The notes beneath the pieces are model-generated. The model worked only from the letters and a program-made list of their open reading frames with translations, had not been told where the DNA came from and searched no databases. Source: Polytrichum commune (lineage: Eukaryota; Streptophyta; Polytrichopsida; Polytrichales; Polytrichaceae). Taken from it: 64,000 bases of DNA. Location of the stretch: positions 34,164,001 through 34,228,000 of the forward strand of contig OX485809.1 of assembly GCA_950295325.1 (NCBI GenBank), read 5' to 3'. This document shows, one piece after another, positions 25,347-37,114 of this stretch. How positions within the stretch are numbered: the stretch's first letter is position 1; the number at the start of each line of letters is the position of its first letter. The position numbers and the translations under genes were made by a program.

Positions 25347-25859
25347 GGGGTTGAAGGGTTAGCGGAGAGGATGAGGTCCTACTAAGGGGGAGAAGGTTAA
25401 GGGGTTGTGATTGGATGCCCTATCTCTCCTCTTCCTCCCTTATCCTCTCTTCTCCTTAAGTTCCATCTCTTTACCTTTTCTTCTCTCTTCTTAAAAATCA
25501 TTCTCTTTCTCATTCTCTCTCTCTCCCTCTCCTCTCTAGGATTTTTGAGCTCTTAGAATTAGAGGAAAAGAGTGTGATTAGAAAGGAGGCACGGGGAAGT
25601 GCAAGTTTCTTTGGGGGGAAACCGGTGCCAACCGGTTGTGAGGTTAGTTTTATAGTGCTTAGTTATAGTGTTGGGATTAGTGGCATTTTATAGTGATTAG
25701 CTCATAATATTTAGTTTGTAGTATTTAGTTTGTAGTATTTAGTTTATAGGGCTTAGCTCATAAGATTTAATTTGTAGCATCTAGTTATGATTCTTGGCCG
25801 TGGCATTTAATTCTGGTGCTTGGTCGACTCTCGGGTTCTGAGACTGCAGCAAAGCTACT

Positions 25860-26075
25860 GGACCAGGACTGCAGAGGGTGGTTTCGGCAAGCACAGCAAG
25901 CTGCTGGTTGAGTCTAAGGGGCTACTGGACCGAGACTGCAGAGGGTGGTTTCGGCAAGCCCAGCAGGCTGCTGGTTGAGTCTAAGGGGCTACTGGACCGA
26001 GACTGCAGAGGGTGGTTTCGGCAAGCCCAGCTAGCTACTGGTTGAATCTAAGGGGCTACTGGACCGGGACTGCTG
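25860..26075 (+). repeat. ~69-bp minisatellite, about 3 copies
   Basis: Units contain 'actggaccgagactgcagag', 'ggtggtttcggcaagcccag' and 'gctggttgagtctaaggggc'. They occupy the position of the 40-bp minisatellite in R1 but have a different unit. Only a short 'ggac..gagactgcag' core is shared. Confidence 0.8.
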
Positions 26076-26403
26076 GGGTAAAGGCTGCATCAAAGAGCAG
26101 GGGCTGGGTTAGGAATTAAGTAACTAGATAGGTTAGGATTTAAGAGGTTAGCTGGGTTAGGATTATAGTTATAGTTAGGAAATCCCGTATAGCGGGAAGT
26201 GACACTTGGGAGTGAACTTGTGAGGAGGATGACATGAGAGTGATAAGAGAGAGAAGTGTTTTTCAACACTTGTATTCTCATCATGGAGTAAATTGATGTG
26301 CTAATATTGATGTGAAGCACGAGATTGGGTTGTTGGCCCTACACAAGGAGAATGTCCTTGGGTTGACAATTGGGAATTAAGACACTAGAAACTTAATTGA
26401 ATC

Positions 26404-26610
26404 ATGGAGTCGGCAATCCATAGCCTCACTGAGGTGAAGAGCACTGGTGAGAAAACATTGGCCAAGGCCAAGGTTTTAAGAAGAATATCCTTAAGGGCAT
26501 GTGTGGCCAAGGCCGCAGGGTGGACCCTTGAGAAGGCCAATGCTCTACCTATTCAAGAGGCTAACATCAATAAAAACATCATGATTCTAAGTAAGTTGGG
26601 AGTTCATTGA
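26404..26610 (+). CDS. Short conserved open frame of unit R2
   Basis: A 68-codon frame starts at ATG 26404. It is homologous to the 59-codon product at 13019, with an identical ISLRACVAK...NALPIQE block. A one-base difference in the A run after NINK shifts the C-terminus. No known domain. Possible gag start or chance-conserved frame. Confidence 0.3.
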   Translation: MESAIHSLTEVKSTGEKTLAKAKVLRRISLRACVAKAAGWTLEKANALPIQEANINKNIMILSKLGVH

Positions 26611-26717
26611 GATGGGAGTTACATTCCATGTTACCACAAGTTTGGGTATGACACATGTGATTCTCAAAACCACCACCCGGACTAGGACGCTTAAGGATGG
26701 TGGGTTTGGCCTCACAA

Positions 26718-27402
26718 GGAGGTACATGAACTTGGCCAAGAACTTGGTCGTGATGATCAAGGATTTCCAAGGGGTTGGAGTCTAGGCCCAATTTGCCTTG
26801 CCTGCAATGGTCCAACAAAGCCATTGCTTATTCCACGTTCTTTTTAGGAGGCATGCATTTGAAAAATGACAAGGTTGCCACTAATCTCCTTGCGGATCAT
26901 AGTTTTTGATCTTGAAGTTGATAGTGTGTCCTCATGCTATTTGTAATCGATGCCAAAAACACCCATCATGATTTTTGTGTTGCCTTTATGCATAGCCAAA
27001 AGGAAAACGAACTGAATGATTAAAGGACATGCAAGAGAATTGAATGCGTGTATCGTAAGTGTAAGACTTGTAGTAACATTTTTGATTAATAGATGCATAC
27101 TTGGCTTGCAAATTATTCTACTAAGGTGGAATCCGTATTAGGGTCAAAGTACGTTGATCAAAATTGGACATTGGCTTCTATAGACAACATACTATGATGT
27201 GTGCAAGACATTTGATTATAAAATATTTGTAAGTGAGTCATACCTCATATTAGGAAATATAAAAAATTACTCTAAGGGCCTCTTTTATATACTTCAGTGT
27301 ATGATGTATCTTGCACTTCTGGCTTGCCTAAAACAAGTAGATTGAGAAGGTTGCTCCGTAATTTTGGTATAGGACCACTATAAGATGTAGGGCAACAAGA
27401 GG
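26718..27402. other. Non-coding stretch after R2
   Basis: AT-rich, with no gene or bounded element recognised. A frame just after R2 reads PICLACNGPTKPL but is short and unsupported. Confidence 0.4.
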
Positions 27403-27405
27403 CAC

Positions 27406-27727
27406 CACTACTAGAAAACAATGCAAAAAAGAACCACAATCGTTTTCCCATTGCGGTTCTTTTGACCACCCTGCTCTGCAGTCATTAAACCACTGCATAT
27501 TTGTTTTTTTGATCAACCAACTGAAAGTTTATGAAACGTGGAGCATGTAATATACCGTTGAAAAGGTCTTGAAAATACCTTTCAAACAATATATTACACG
27601 TCCCAAGAATTTTAAAATTACAGTAAAAAAAAAATTAAGTCGTTTAGCGACTACATATCAAGGTGGTCAAACGGAACCGCAATGGGAAAACGAATGTGGC
27701 TCTTTTTCGGATGGTTTTCTACTAGTG
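27406..27727. mobile_element. Non-autonomous CACTA (En/Spm-type) MITE
   Basis: The left end CACTACTAGAAAACAATGC pairs with the reverse complement of the right end, CACTAGTAGAAAACCATCC. The similarity continues for about 65 bases through 'cgttttcccattgcggttc'. CACTA-type termini and a CAC target duplication (27403-27405 and 27728-27730) identify the superfamily. The 322-bp length leaves no room for a transposase. Confidence 0.65.
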
Positions 27728-27782
27728 CACCTTAATCATTTGTTGCTCCCCAACGATTTCCAAGACCATGTTGTCCAAACAT

Positions 27783-28095
27783 AACAATAACTAAGCCACA
27801 ATCTGGAGAGCAAAACTCAAGGAGCCCATGAGCACTCTAGGAGCCTCTTGTTTGTAAATCCCTAGAACCCAAATGCAAATCCTAAAGGAATGAACATGGT
27901 AGTCATTGAGGACTATTAGCATATGATAATAATGGATGAAACATGAATTGGATGAAACTAACGTGACATCTATTCTCAATTTTCCCTCTATACCTTGGGG
28001 CCCTATTTTGTACATCTACCTTCATTTCAAAATCCTTAATAACCATTTTAAATGCACACACTAGAGAAAGATAATACCTCTCCCTTATGTAACTA
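27783..28095 (+). repeat. Dispersed repeat, copy 2 (direct relative to 9776-10095)
   Basis: See the copy at 9776. Same orientation, moderate divergence, non-coding. Confidence 0.7.
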
Positions 28096-28852
28096 TGTAC
28101 ACAAATGCCTCAGATAATACCCCTTCTTACCATCACATTGGTTTGTACGTGGTATGAAGAGTCCACCCCCCAAGACTTTGCCGCTTAGAGCAACAATACT
28201 CGATTGTTTAGCTTCTCACCCAAAGATAGACCTATACCCTAAACCCTAGCAATTGAAGGGACCCCCCCCCCCAATTTACGAGAGAATTCTCTCATCCAAA
28301 TCTTTGTTCTTGTATTTGCCTAGTACATTACTATCACATCTTTCAAATTCTCATAAATCTTCCAAAAGTTATTTTTTGCTGCAACCATGAGTGCATTCAA
28401 GTGAATTTTTGAATTGTCACTTTCAACGTCATGGTGTTGAAATGGACCAAGCTTCGCTCTTGCAATGAATTAACTTCCATTTGTGCCAAATAAGTATTAC
28501 ACAATAAATTTTGACAATCTCAAAGTACTTGAACATACATGGGTAGATTTTACCTCAACTCTATCTTCCAAGCACGGAACCATGCAATTTTCTCTTCAAG
28601 CAACTTTGATTTGATTATGAGATCTCAAGTTTGAGAAATTTGATTGGCATTATGCCTCACTTGTGAGCGTGGATTTATATGGGGATAAGGTGACTCATAA
28701 CATTGAAACTTCCATTATGGAATGAGTTTGCAAGAAGGAGAAACCCAAGTGCAACGATAAGTAGATCAAATGAACACATGGACCTTGATCTTTATATACG
28801 AGTGAATTTGGATAAGCTAGTATGCCCCTATGCACTTTTGATTTAATTGGCT

Positions 28853-28906
28853 TGTGTGTGTTTGTGTGTGTGTTGGGGGGGGGGGGGGGGGGAAAGGGGG
28901 GGGGGT
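28853..28906. repeat. (TG)n followed by a long G homopolymer
   Basis: An alternating GT tract runs into a G run of about 18, then AAA, then another G run of about 10. Such tracts are prone to sequencing error and can form G-quadruplexes. Confidence 0.9.
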
Positions 28907-31399
28907 GTCCACTCTATGTAACTATCTAAAGAGAACTTAGAGAATTGCCAGTTTGACCTCTTAAATTTTTTGCAATTCAACTCAATTTTCAAAGCCTTGA
29001 AATACAAATTTTCCAGTGATTTGGAGATTAGGGACCTTGTAATTCAGGTGTAAATAACTGATATATAGGTAATTCTTGATTATTCATGACTTTGACAATA
29101 AGCAAGCAATCTTTGAAAATGTGAACACTCGTGCTTTAGGTCTAGTTTTTTTCTTTTTTTTACTGGCCATGTAGTCATTGTGTACATGATTGTATATAAA
29201 AAGACCGCATACATCATGTGGGTGGACATTTGGCATCATATAGTGGAGATATTCATGCCGGGGTATGACTACAATTTATTCCGGAATTGGCCAAAAGAAT
29301 CAAAGTTATCTAAGTACGACACTAAATACGATATTGATTGTGATATGGTATTTTATGTCACTTTGGTAACTTTTTGAATGACCCTTTTTAATGATTAAGT
29401 GAACAAGTGTTGTCATGGATGATGCACGAGTTCATCCATTGGCCAAAACCCGACTTTCTCTTGTGAGCAACTTGTGATGAAATATTGCCATGGATGATTG
29501 AAAATTTGGATGTAATTATATCAATATATAATTACAAGGAATCACAAATAGTGTTGGGTTAACATTTAGCATTGGCGACACTACACTGCAGTTTACAATC
29601 AGTATTTAGCAAGACAACTAGAATTTGTGACACTAAATATGATATTTAGTGCAGTCAAATCTTGTCACTGTTGTCGTATTTGATCATGTTATCACTTCCT
29701 CTTTGAAGTAGATTGTGCTAAATATTGAAGAATATTTAATACTTATTGGGGGGTTATAAAAACGATTACTCAGACCATAGAACGTATATATGTGCCTATG
29801 GCAATCCCTTGGCAATCATTGAGATACATCCTATTGATGACAAACTTGCTAATGACATTTTCATTGGAAGGTGAAAGTGGATTGCATGTGTAATAAATGC
29901 CTATTTATTTCATGATGTATATTTAATGTATGTAGTGGAGGCATTTTCTAGCCATTAGTTCGTATACAATTGTTCTTCTCTATAAAAAATTTTTATATAA
30001 GGGGGTTGATCTCATGCACATCATTTAGGTTTCCAATGGGAAGTCCACCCCTTGTCCATGGTTTACTTGCCAACCAACATTTAAATTAGGGGTTGCGAAT
30101 CTTGGATTTAAACTAGTTGCTATCATTTTTCTCTCTATTAAATTGATTATTTAAGTAGAATTGGACTAAGTCCAAGTCCATAGTTATAGCATGATAAATT
30201 CTATCATAGGATCCTACAATAAGATTGTATGGTAGGATCCTTCAAGAGAATTTCTAGAGTTGATAATGAATATGTTATAGCAGTTGTTTTGATGATATTT
30301 TCAATATTCAACATTTAATTTTACATATTTAAAATGAGTTGATTAAATATATATATGTTTGAGTTTTCCACCATATTTGAGTAGCCTAACTTTCAAGTAA
30401 TCACTAGGGATTCACACATCTCCCATAAAATTTAGGTATATCATAAGGGTATCATCAGATCTAGCCATAGAATTGAAGCAAACAACACATCTAAAATTTG
30501 AAAATATGTCAAGATTTACTTGAATACCAGTTACTAGTCTCTACCACATGGACTTAGAGTAGTTTTAGTAGGTTATATTCATTTTAGGCATGAGATTTCA
30601 TTTGCCTTTGATTGCCAAGCAAGTAATTTCTAATCGTTGGCAAGCAACAATTTGAACCTAGAATCTTTATAATGGAAATATATTTGGATCAATTATTTGG
30701 ATAATTATGGGACAATTGCATGTTTACCAATTTTGCTCAGGATGAACAACATTGATGTTATTTGTTTGTTTGTTTCAAACTTGATGATAAATTATGATCA
30801 GTATTATTCAGTTTAACATATTAAATTGAACATAATAGATTCATTTTAACACCCAAAAAACTAATTTAAACATAATTTTTAAAATGTCTTAATGTAGGAA
30901 AACGGATTCATTCTGTGAAAGATCAAAGTGCTTGGACCCAAGGAGGGTTGAACTTATTTTCAAATACTACATGAACTATTCTCCTTCTTTTCTATGTTTG
31001 ATTTTATGGGCGAACTGAACTAAAGTAGAGTGCTTTTTGTAAAGCCTATACTACTTCTTTGATATGATTCTCTTTACACATCGAATTGTTATATGATCAG
31101 AGCCACTTATTTTGAAGATATATGAATGTTACTTAGGGTCTTTCAAAAACTTTTTAGAATGTGGGCCTGGCATGCAAGTTCATTGTAGGCCGTGAGAGCA
31201 ACTTATTACATAATATGCATGTTGAGATCCACTTAGGATCTCTTTCATCCCTCAAGGCTTTGTATTTTTTCTCACCATTGGAGATGGGGTCATAAACACT
31301 TTATGTTTTGTATTGACAAACAAATCAAAGCAAGTTGCCAAAATATTTTAACTATGAATTGTAATAGGAATGTGCACTCTAAACTCCGTAATATCAACC
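28907..31399. other. AT-rich non-coding stretch
   Basis: No gene recognised. Two blocks with 'gacactaaatacgatatt' (29320) and 'gacactaaatatgatattta' (29630) belong to a short family also present near 33362. A block at 29890-29990 resembles the reverse complement of about 9560-9660. Short hairpin at about 30200-30240 ('ataggatcctac...gtaggatcc'). Confidence 0.45.
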
Positions 31400-31735
31400 T
31401 CCTTGATGTTACTCCTTCTCTTATATCCTAAAACTCTATGGAGCGGAGGTTCGCAGTGTAAATCTCACTCCTTGTTGTTGGGTTTCCTTTCCATATATCA
31501 CGGGTTTTGACATTGAAATAAATCACCAGTTTTTTTCAAATGTTCACATGCTCACATGCATCATGTTGTCGTTATTGCAATGTTGACTTTGTGTTATTCA
31601 ATAATGTCACATGCTGCACTAATTCTCTTTTATCATGCATTCATGTTGACACTACCCAACTCCTTAATACCACATGCACTTTGGTTGCCACAAGTGTGAT
31701 ATTATGGAGTTTAGAGTGTACTTGAATCTCCATCA
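31400..31735. repeat. Dispersed repeat, copy 2 (inverted relative to 6434-6820)
   Basis: Diverged reverse complement of 6434-6820, including 'cacgggttttgac', 'catcatgttgtcgttattgc' and 'ttggttgccac' landmarks. Confidence 0.55.
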
Positions 31736-32435
31736 ACAAAGAAAAATGTCCAAATCCAAGGCTACGAGAAACCTTGTTTATGTTAAGTTAGTGCACTACC
31801 ACTTTACTTGGAAAATACGTCAAGAATTTGACATATGGTCGCTAGTTGTCCACCATATGTCTACATGAAGACATGCTTTTGGAGTTCCGGTGGACGATTT
31901 GCAACGATGTTCGTTGAATGTTTAGTAAGTTTTGCCACCCTAGGGATGTGAACTTGAGATAACTAACAACATGTTTGCTTCATAAACGTTTTTGTCTTTC
32001 TAGCTTTGCAACCTTCATTCTATATCACATGAATAACATTTGTTAATATGTGCCAAATGCTTGGATAAGTTAGACATTGGGTTGAAATGTAATGGATATC
32101 CCATACATTCATGTTGAATCTGCATCATGTATGAGCCCCGTGTGATCGTGGGTACACTACACTGAATAGTCATAGTAGTGTGGGCCACAATAATTCTCTA
32201 GAGCCCACATTAAAATCTCATGATAAATATTCATGCGGGCCATTTCAACTTTCAACCCATGTCAACACTATAATGAAAAATTAGTGTGGGGCCATAGTAA
32301 TTGGTTTTGTAGAAATTAGTGTGGATGAAAATTACATTTTATGCTATTATTTTTTAATGTAAAATGAGTATTTTATTTTATGTGAGGTGGTGGTCGGAAG
32401 CCCTAAGAAAGATTGAGGGGACGACCCCGGGTCTT

Positions 32436-32640
32436 GGACCCACATTATTTCCACCCCCACTACATAATTAGAGCAGCCCACACGAACTATTTCCATGCTA
32501 ATTCTCCACCCACACTAACAGGATTATTTAGTGTCCACATGTATGTGCAATTAGGTTGCCGTTACATATAGGTTGCCTCTTTATCCATGCACATTACTTT
32601 GGGTCAAAATCAGATTGTGCAAAAACTTATGACTTTGTTT
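32436..32640 (+). repeat. Dispersed repeat (direct copy at 38596-38795)
   Basis: The same order of blocks occurs in both copies: 'ttccacccccac', 'attatttagtg', 'atgtgcaattaggttgcc', 'ttgggtcaaaat' and 'gcaaaaactt'. The two copies flank the CCGGA-rich retroelement remnant, so that remnant may have landed in or near an older repeat. Confidence 0.6.
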
Positions 32641-33361
32641 ACTCATTCACATTATTTTGAATATTTAATATCACGGTAGCAAAATATAACAATGTTTTTC
32701 TTACTGTGGTTTCTAAACATGAGAATCATAAACAAAGTTATGAATTTTATGCTTTAATTTGGACCCAAGATAATGTGCATGGGTATACTAATGTGGTTTG
32801 GCCTATAGTCACTGGATATTTACAAGGATGACACGTTGCATAACATAGGACGGGACAATGGTCCCACTACCTCATTAAAAACAAAGATAAATTACGGAAC
32901 CGAACAGCCTGTGGGGTTGAACTATAGTATTTCTCGATACATTAAATTATCATTTAATGAAGGAGAGACTATGGATCAAATCAAGGTGTCCTTGGCCTTG
33001 GTTTTTGTGGTTACTAGTTACTCAAAAGACTATTGTTGAGGCGTGACTCCTTCCATTGCAAAACCATAATAGAGAGAGATATTATTGTTGAGCGATGGTT
33101 TCAAGGGAGAGACTGAGCAATTGCATGTACTACATTGAGTGACCCTAATAATCCATCCCTTAACTTAATAAAATCCTAAAACACACTTAAGAAGTTGTTT
33201 TCCATGGGATTATCATTCTAATCTCATTACCAAGTCATTGTGACCTCTCAATTAACCTATTAATGACATCTAGAGTTAAATATGACACTTGTTTAGTCTT
33301 CCATGTGTGGTTTTGTTAATCGAAACCCAAACCAAAAACCTATCTACAAGGATGCAAGCGA

Positions 33362-33592
33362 TTACCGCACTAAATATGATATTTAGTATCACTTACTATT
33401 TGGAGTTATGCAATGCTATGTATATTACTTTGTGTCCCAAATTTCACCAACAAATGTCAAATTGATTGTTTGGACATTATGGCACAGTAACAACTTTACT
33501 TGGTGAAGAGTTACATCAGCAATGGAAAGGTATAGCATTGCATAATGATTCCAAGTAAAAAGTGTCAACAAATATCGCATTAAGTGTAATGT
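33362..33592. mobile_element. Small MITE-like inverted repeat
   Basis: The left end (cgcactaaatatgatattta...ttatgcaatgctat) and the reverse complement of the right end (cacttaatgcgatatttgtt...ttatgcaatgctat) pair imperfectly over about 55 bases around a ~110-base loop. No clear target duplication was found. Confidence 0.4.
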
Positions 33593-34576
33593 TTTTACCT
33601 AAGGAAGACATGTATTAGCCCACGATCGTGTAACCTGACGATTGATCAATTTTTTTTTTAACTCCATGCAAGTTACCGCTAGAGACATTTGTGAATTTTG
33701 AAGAATATTCGTTGGTAGAAATAGGTTTGCTCACAGTAAATGGAAAAACGGTGGCTTGGAAAATGGCTCCGAGGAATGTGCACAAACACATATGAACCTT
33801 GTAGCGCTCCTAGCTAGATTAATGCACCATGATTCAAGGGTAAACGTATTCCCATGTTAGCAATAGACTGTGTCCAAGATGACATGGGTTTGACATGGCC
33901 AAGGCTACCCCACTTCAACTCTAATATTTGTTAGATTGGTTAGAACGGTGTCATCTCAGTGTCATTTTGGTGTCCCCTTGTGTGGGAGTCCAAATTCGAC
34001 GGAAATATGAAAATACGGAAATACGGATTCATTTTCCGTATTTTACCCTGCTTGTATGAGGATAATAGGGTCTCTTAGGATAAATTAATTGTACTAGGAA
34101 ATAAGGCATTCTAAATCCGCCTTGCGCGATAAAAAGGATAAAAAAGAGTATCATTACCGGTCCGTCAAATTGGATTAGGGGGACCGTTTAATCATGGTCC
34201 GAATCGCTGGTCCGGACCAAGTAACGGTTGCGCCAAGATTAACCAACGGTCCGGAAGTGGCGGTTACTACGGACTTATAACGGTTGGGGGAAAACCGTCA
34301 GAAAACGGTTGGCAACCGTTTTCCGTTAAACCCTAACGGTAACAAGGGAAGGAAGAGGGGGGAAGGATATTTAAGGGTCCCTTCCTTCTCCTCCCCACTT
34401 TTTGCAAGGAGAAAAATTATTGAGGGAATGAGTGGTGAGGCTGTGTTTTTTTTTCGAGCCGCCAGCAGTTGGATTGCTGGGACTCCGTAATTTCCAGTCA
34501 CCGGCAGTTGGCTTGTCGGGACTCCGTAGCAGTTGAGCGGAAGAGAGGGTACCCGGAGGAGAGAGAGTTTCCGTAA

Positions 34577-36657
34577 TTGAGACGGAAGCTGAGAGAAGAG
34601 AGGAAGATGCCGGAAACACGGGAAGAGGATCAGAGGGAACCTATCCCGATTCCGCTCAAAGCCCTCGTCCCTGCAATCCCAAGGGAGGACAGGGAGTTGC
34701 AGGAGCTAGCGGAGGATCTCCGGGTTATGGGCTGTGCGGGGTTGCTCGCCAAACCCTGGAACCTCCGGGCGGAAGATACCCTCCGAGAGTTTAAGTTTGA
34801 GAGAGGTAATCAGTGGCTAGGGACCAAGAGGAGGGATCCGGATAATTGGACTCCGGATGTTTGGAACTAGGTCTACGGGTTCCCGAGGGGAATTGCAGAG
34901 GGATGGGCCGGCCGCCGCGATGGCCTGTTCGCCGGAAAATTTAGAGGGGACGCGGATCCGAAGGACGGCTTTCACCCCGGGAACTGCCGGAACCTGAGAG
35001 AGCGGAGGGTGTTAGAGTTCCTCCTGCCCATCCTTAACCCGGACAAGCCGAAGTGGATTAGCCTTACCATGGCTAACACCATGTTTGGTGCTATGTCCGG
35101 AGTCCGGCCAATGAATTGGGGTCTGATAATTCAAGAGATAGTAGGGCGGCCCTCTCCCATATAGGCCGGAAACCCTCCTTCTTCTCCCCCTTCATTCTGC
35201 ACCTTTATCAGCACTTTGACTGTTTTACGGCCGAGGAGGAGGACCTGCTGACGATAGCGGCGGACGAGGTCACCTACAAGCTCCATCCGGAAGCTGGAGA
35301 CCTCGAGACGGAGACTTCCAGCGACCCCATCATTCCGGAAGCACCTCCCTCTTTACCCGGAAGCCCGCCGCCAACCCTCCAAAGGCCAATCTCTCCTCCC
35401 CCTCATCATCATCCGGAACCCGGGCCCAGCCGGGAGACCACTTGGCGGAATGTGAATCTCTCCGCTTGGGACTTTCCGGAAAATCCCTTCAAGCGGGTCC
35501 AAGAGGGGATGGAAGATCTGCAGAACCAGTACTACCGGCTGGAACACATCGTCCGAGGAGCGAACCAGGCCCTGGACGACTGCGGACCCGGAAATATTCT
35601 CCGGGAGTTGGCAAAAATGGCGGGCAGGAAGGAGCTCGAGCAGGCCAAGACGGAGAATGCTCACCTGACCGCGCATGTAGCGGCCATGACTCAGGAGCTG
35701 AGTCAGAAGAGCGAAGAGATCCGGAAGTACCACGCGGAACAGACAGTGGTCTTCAGTCGGATCCGGGAGCTGGTTGGGCATCCGGCAGAGATCGTCAACA
35801 AGGCGCATGTCTACGACCGGATGATGGAGTCCGGAGAACCCGCTTCCACTAGGCAGACTCTCCCCATCCTCGTGAAATATTCACGGACGATGAAGGATCT
35901 CCTGGCGGAAATCCAGAAGGTGGTTCCGCCAAGCGGAACACCCCGGCGGGTACTCTATCCGGGTCCGCCTGGGTCACCAACCGGAACCCTCTACGAGGTG
36001 GTTGGTGAAGTCGCACTGGTCCAGAATCCGCTAACGTCTGCAGGTCCCAGCCAGTAGGGAGGTGGATCTCGGCTTGCTAGTTCCGGGAGAGCTCCGGAAA
36101 GGATCCGTTCTCCGCAGGTGAGGAGGAAGAGCACCGGGTCTGTTAGATCCGGACGAGGGCAGTCCCCTGTTCCGCGGACCTCGGATCGGTCCCGGACTCC
36201 GGACAGGGCTAGGACGCCGATAAGGCACTAGACTTCGGATCGAGAGGCAACTCCAAGTAGGGGTAAGGCCCCAATGACCCAAGCCTCGCCGTCGTCTCCT
36301 CCGGACTGTCAAATGGTTAGCCCCTTTCCTCCGCCACCCTCAAGGGCGGCCTCCAACAGGGATCCGCGGACGGCCTTGATCTCGGGCGGGCAGAATCCAG
36401 AACAGCGCACCGGATGCGATCCTTCCCCGATCCGGAGCGTCCGGAAGGGGAGTACAGTTTTCGGAACACCAGGGACCGGAACACCGCGGACCGAAGGAGC
36501 CGCGGACTCGGAGGATGAGGTTGCCCCATCTCCGAACATGAGGAGGATGCTCACGCGGCTACAGAAGGCATCGCCGGGAGGGGGCTCATCCGCCGTCAGT
36601 GGACTCGGCAGCCATTCGAAGGAGGGAGCAGCTCAGAAAAAGCACCGCTCTTCTTAG
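34577..36657 (+). pseudogene. Gag-like retroelement protein, degenerate
   Basis: The first frame (34577-35162) holds MPETREEDQREP..., then a conserved-looking block (TMANTMFGAMSGVRPMNWGLIIQEIVGR). A frameshift near 35140-35165 leads into IGRKPSFFSPFILHLYQHFDCFTAEEEDLL and an acidic Pro-rich spacer. A coiled coil follows at about 35490-35780 (KELEQAKTENAHLTAHVAAM). The Ser/Pro/Arg-rich C-terminus runs to 36657 in the same frame. In-frame stops at 34868, 36055 and 36229 are all TAG. No protease, reverse transcriptase or integrase follows. The middle block resembles plant retroelement gag/mobile-domain proteins in general layout; this is a family-level impression, not a search result. Confidence 0.5.
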
Positions 36658-37114
36658 CCTAGGATGGTAGTTAGATTAGTTAGGCAGAATAGAGGTAGGA
36701 AGATTGGACTTAGGAGTTTTTGAAGATGAGGAATAAAACTCTCCCTTGGGTTTTGTCAGCGGAAAATCCGGATCTTGATCCGGGAAATCTGGGAGAACGG
36801 ATGCAGTTAGGGTTTTTCCTTAGGGGCGGCCACCTGGGCCGCCGCCCTCAGGTTAGGGATTTTGGACCTCTACTTAAGGCTGAATAAGGAGTTGGGGAAG
36901 GGTTCCTTCTCCATTGTTGTATCCCGGTTGCTCCTACTCCAATAAATTCCTTGATTTCTTACTTCTTGACTTACCTTGCTTGATTTTGTATATGAATGAT
37001 GCGGAGATCGTTAGCGGAGGAGAAAGAAAGCATGAGGAATTGGAGTTCCGGATAGGACGTGGGAGAGGAGACCCGGATCAAGTCTAGTCATTGCCTTGTG
37101 GATCCTCTCTGTGT

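Larger units (their letters stand above)
25347..26717 (+). repeat. Tandem unit copy 2 (R2), uninterrupted
   Basis: About 1.37 kb collinear with R1. It preserves the empty LINE target site near 26588. It differs from R1 in its minisatellite and in a 'tagtttgtagtatttagttt' simple block at 25690-25780. Confidence 0.8.

Noticed and set aside
11946-26717. R1 and R2 as the two LTRs of one retrotransposon
   Set aside because: Once the LINE is removed the two copies are directly adjacent with no internal region, so a tandem duplication explains them better.
35353-35852. Overlapping frames on both strands in the gag-like region
   Set aside because: High GC content removes stops in several frames. 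Only the plus-strand frame continues with a coherent coiled coil and Pro-rich domain.
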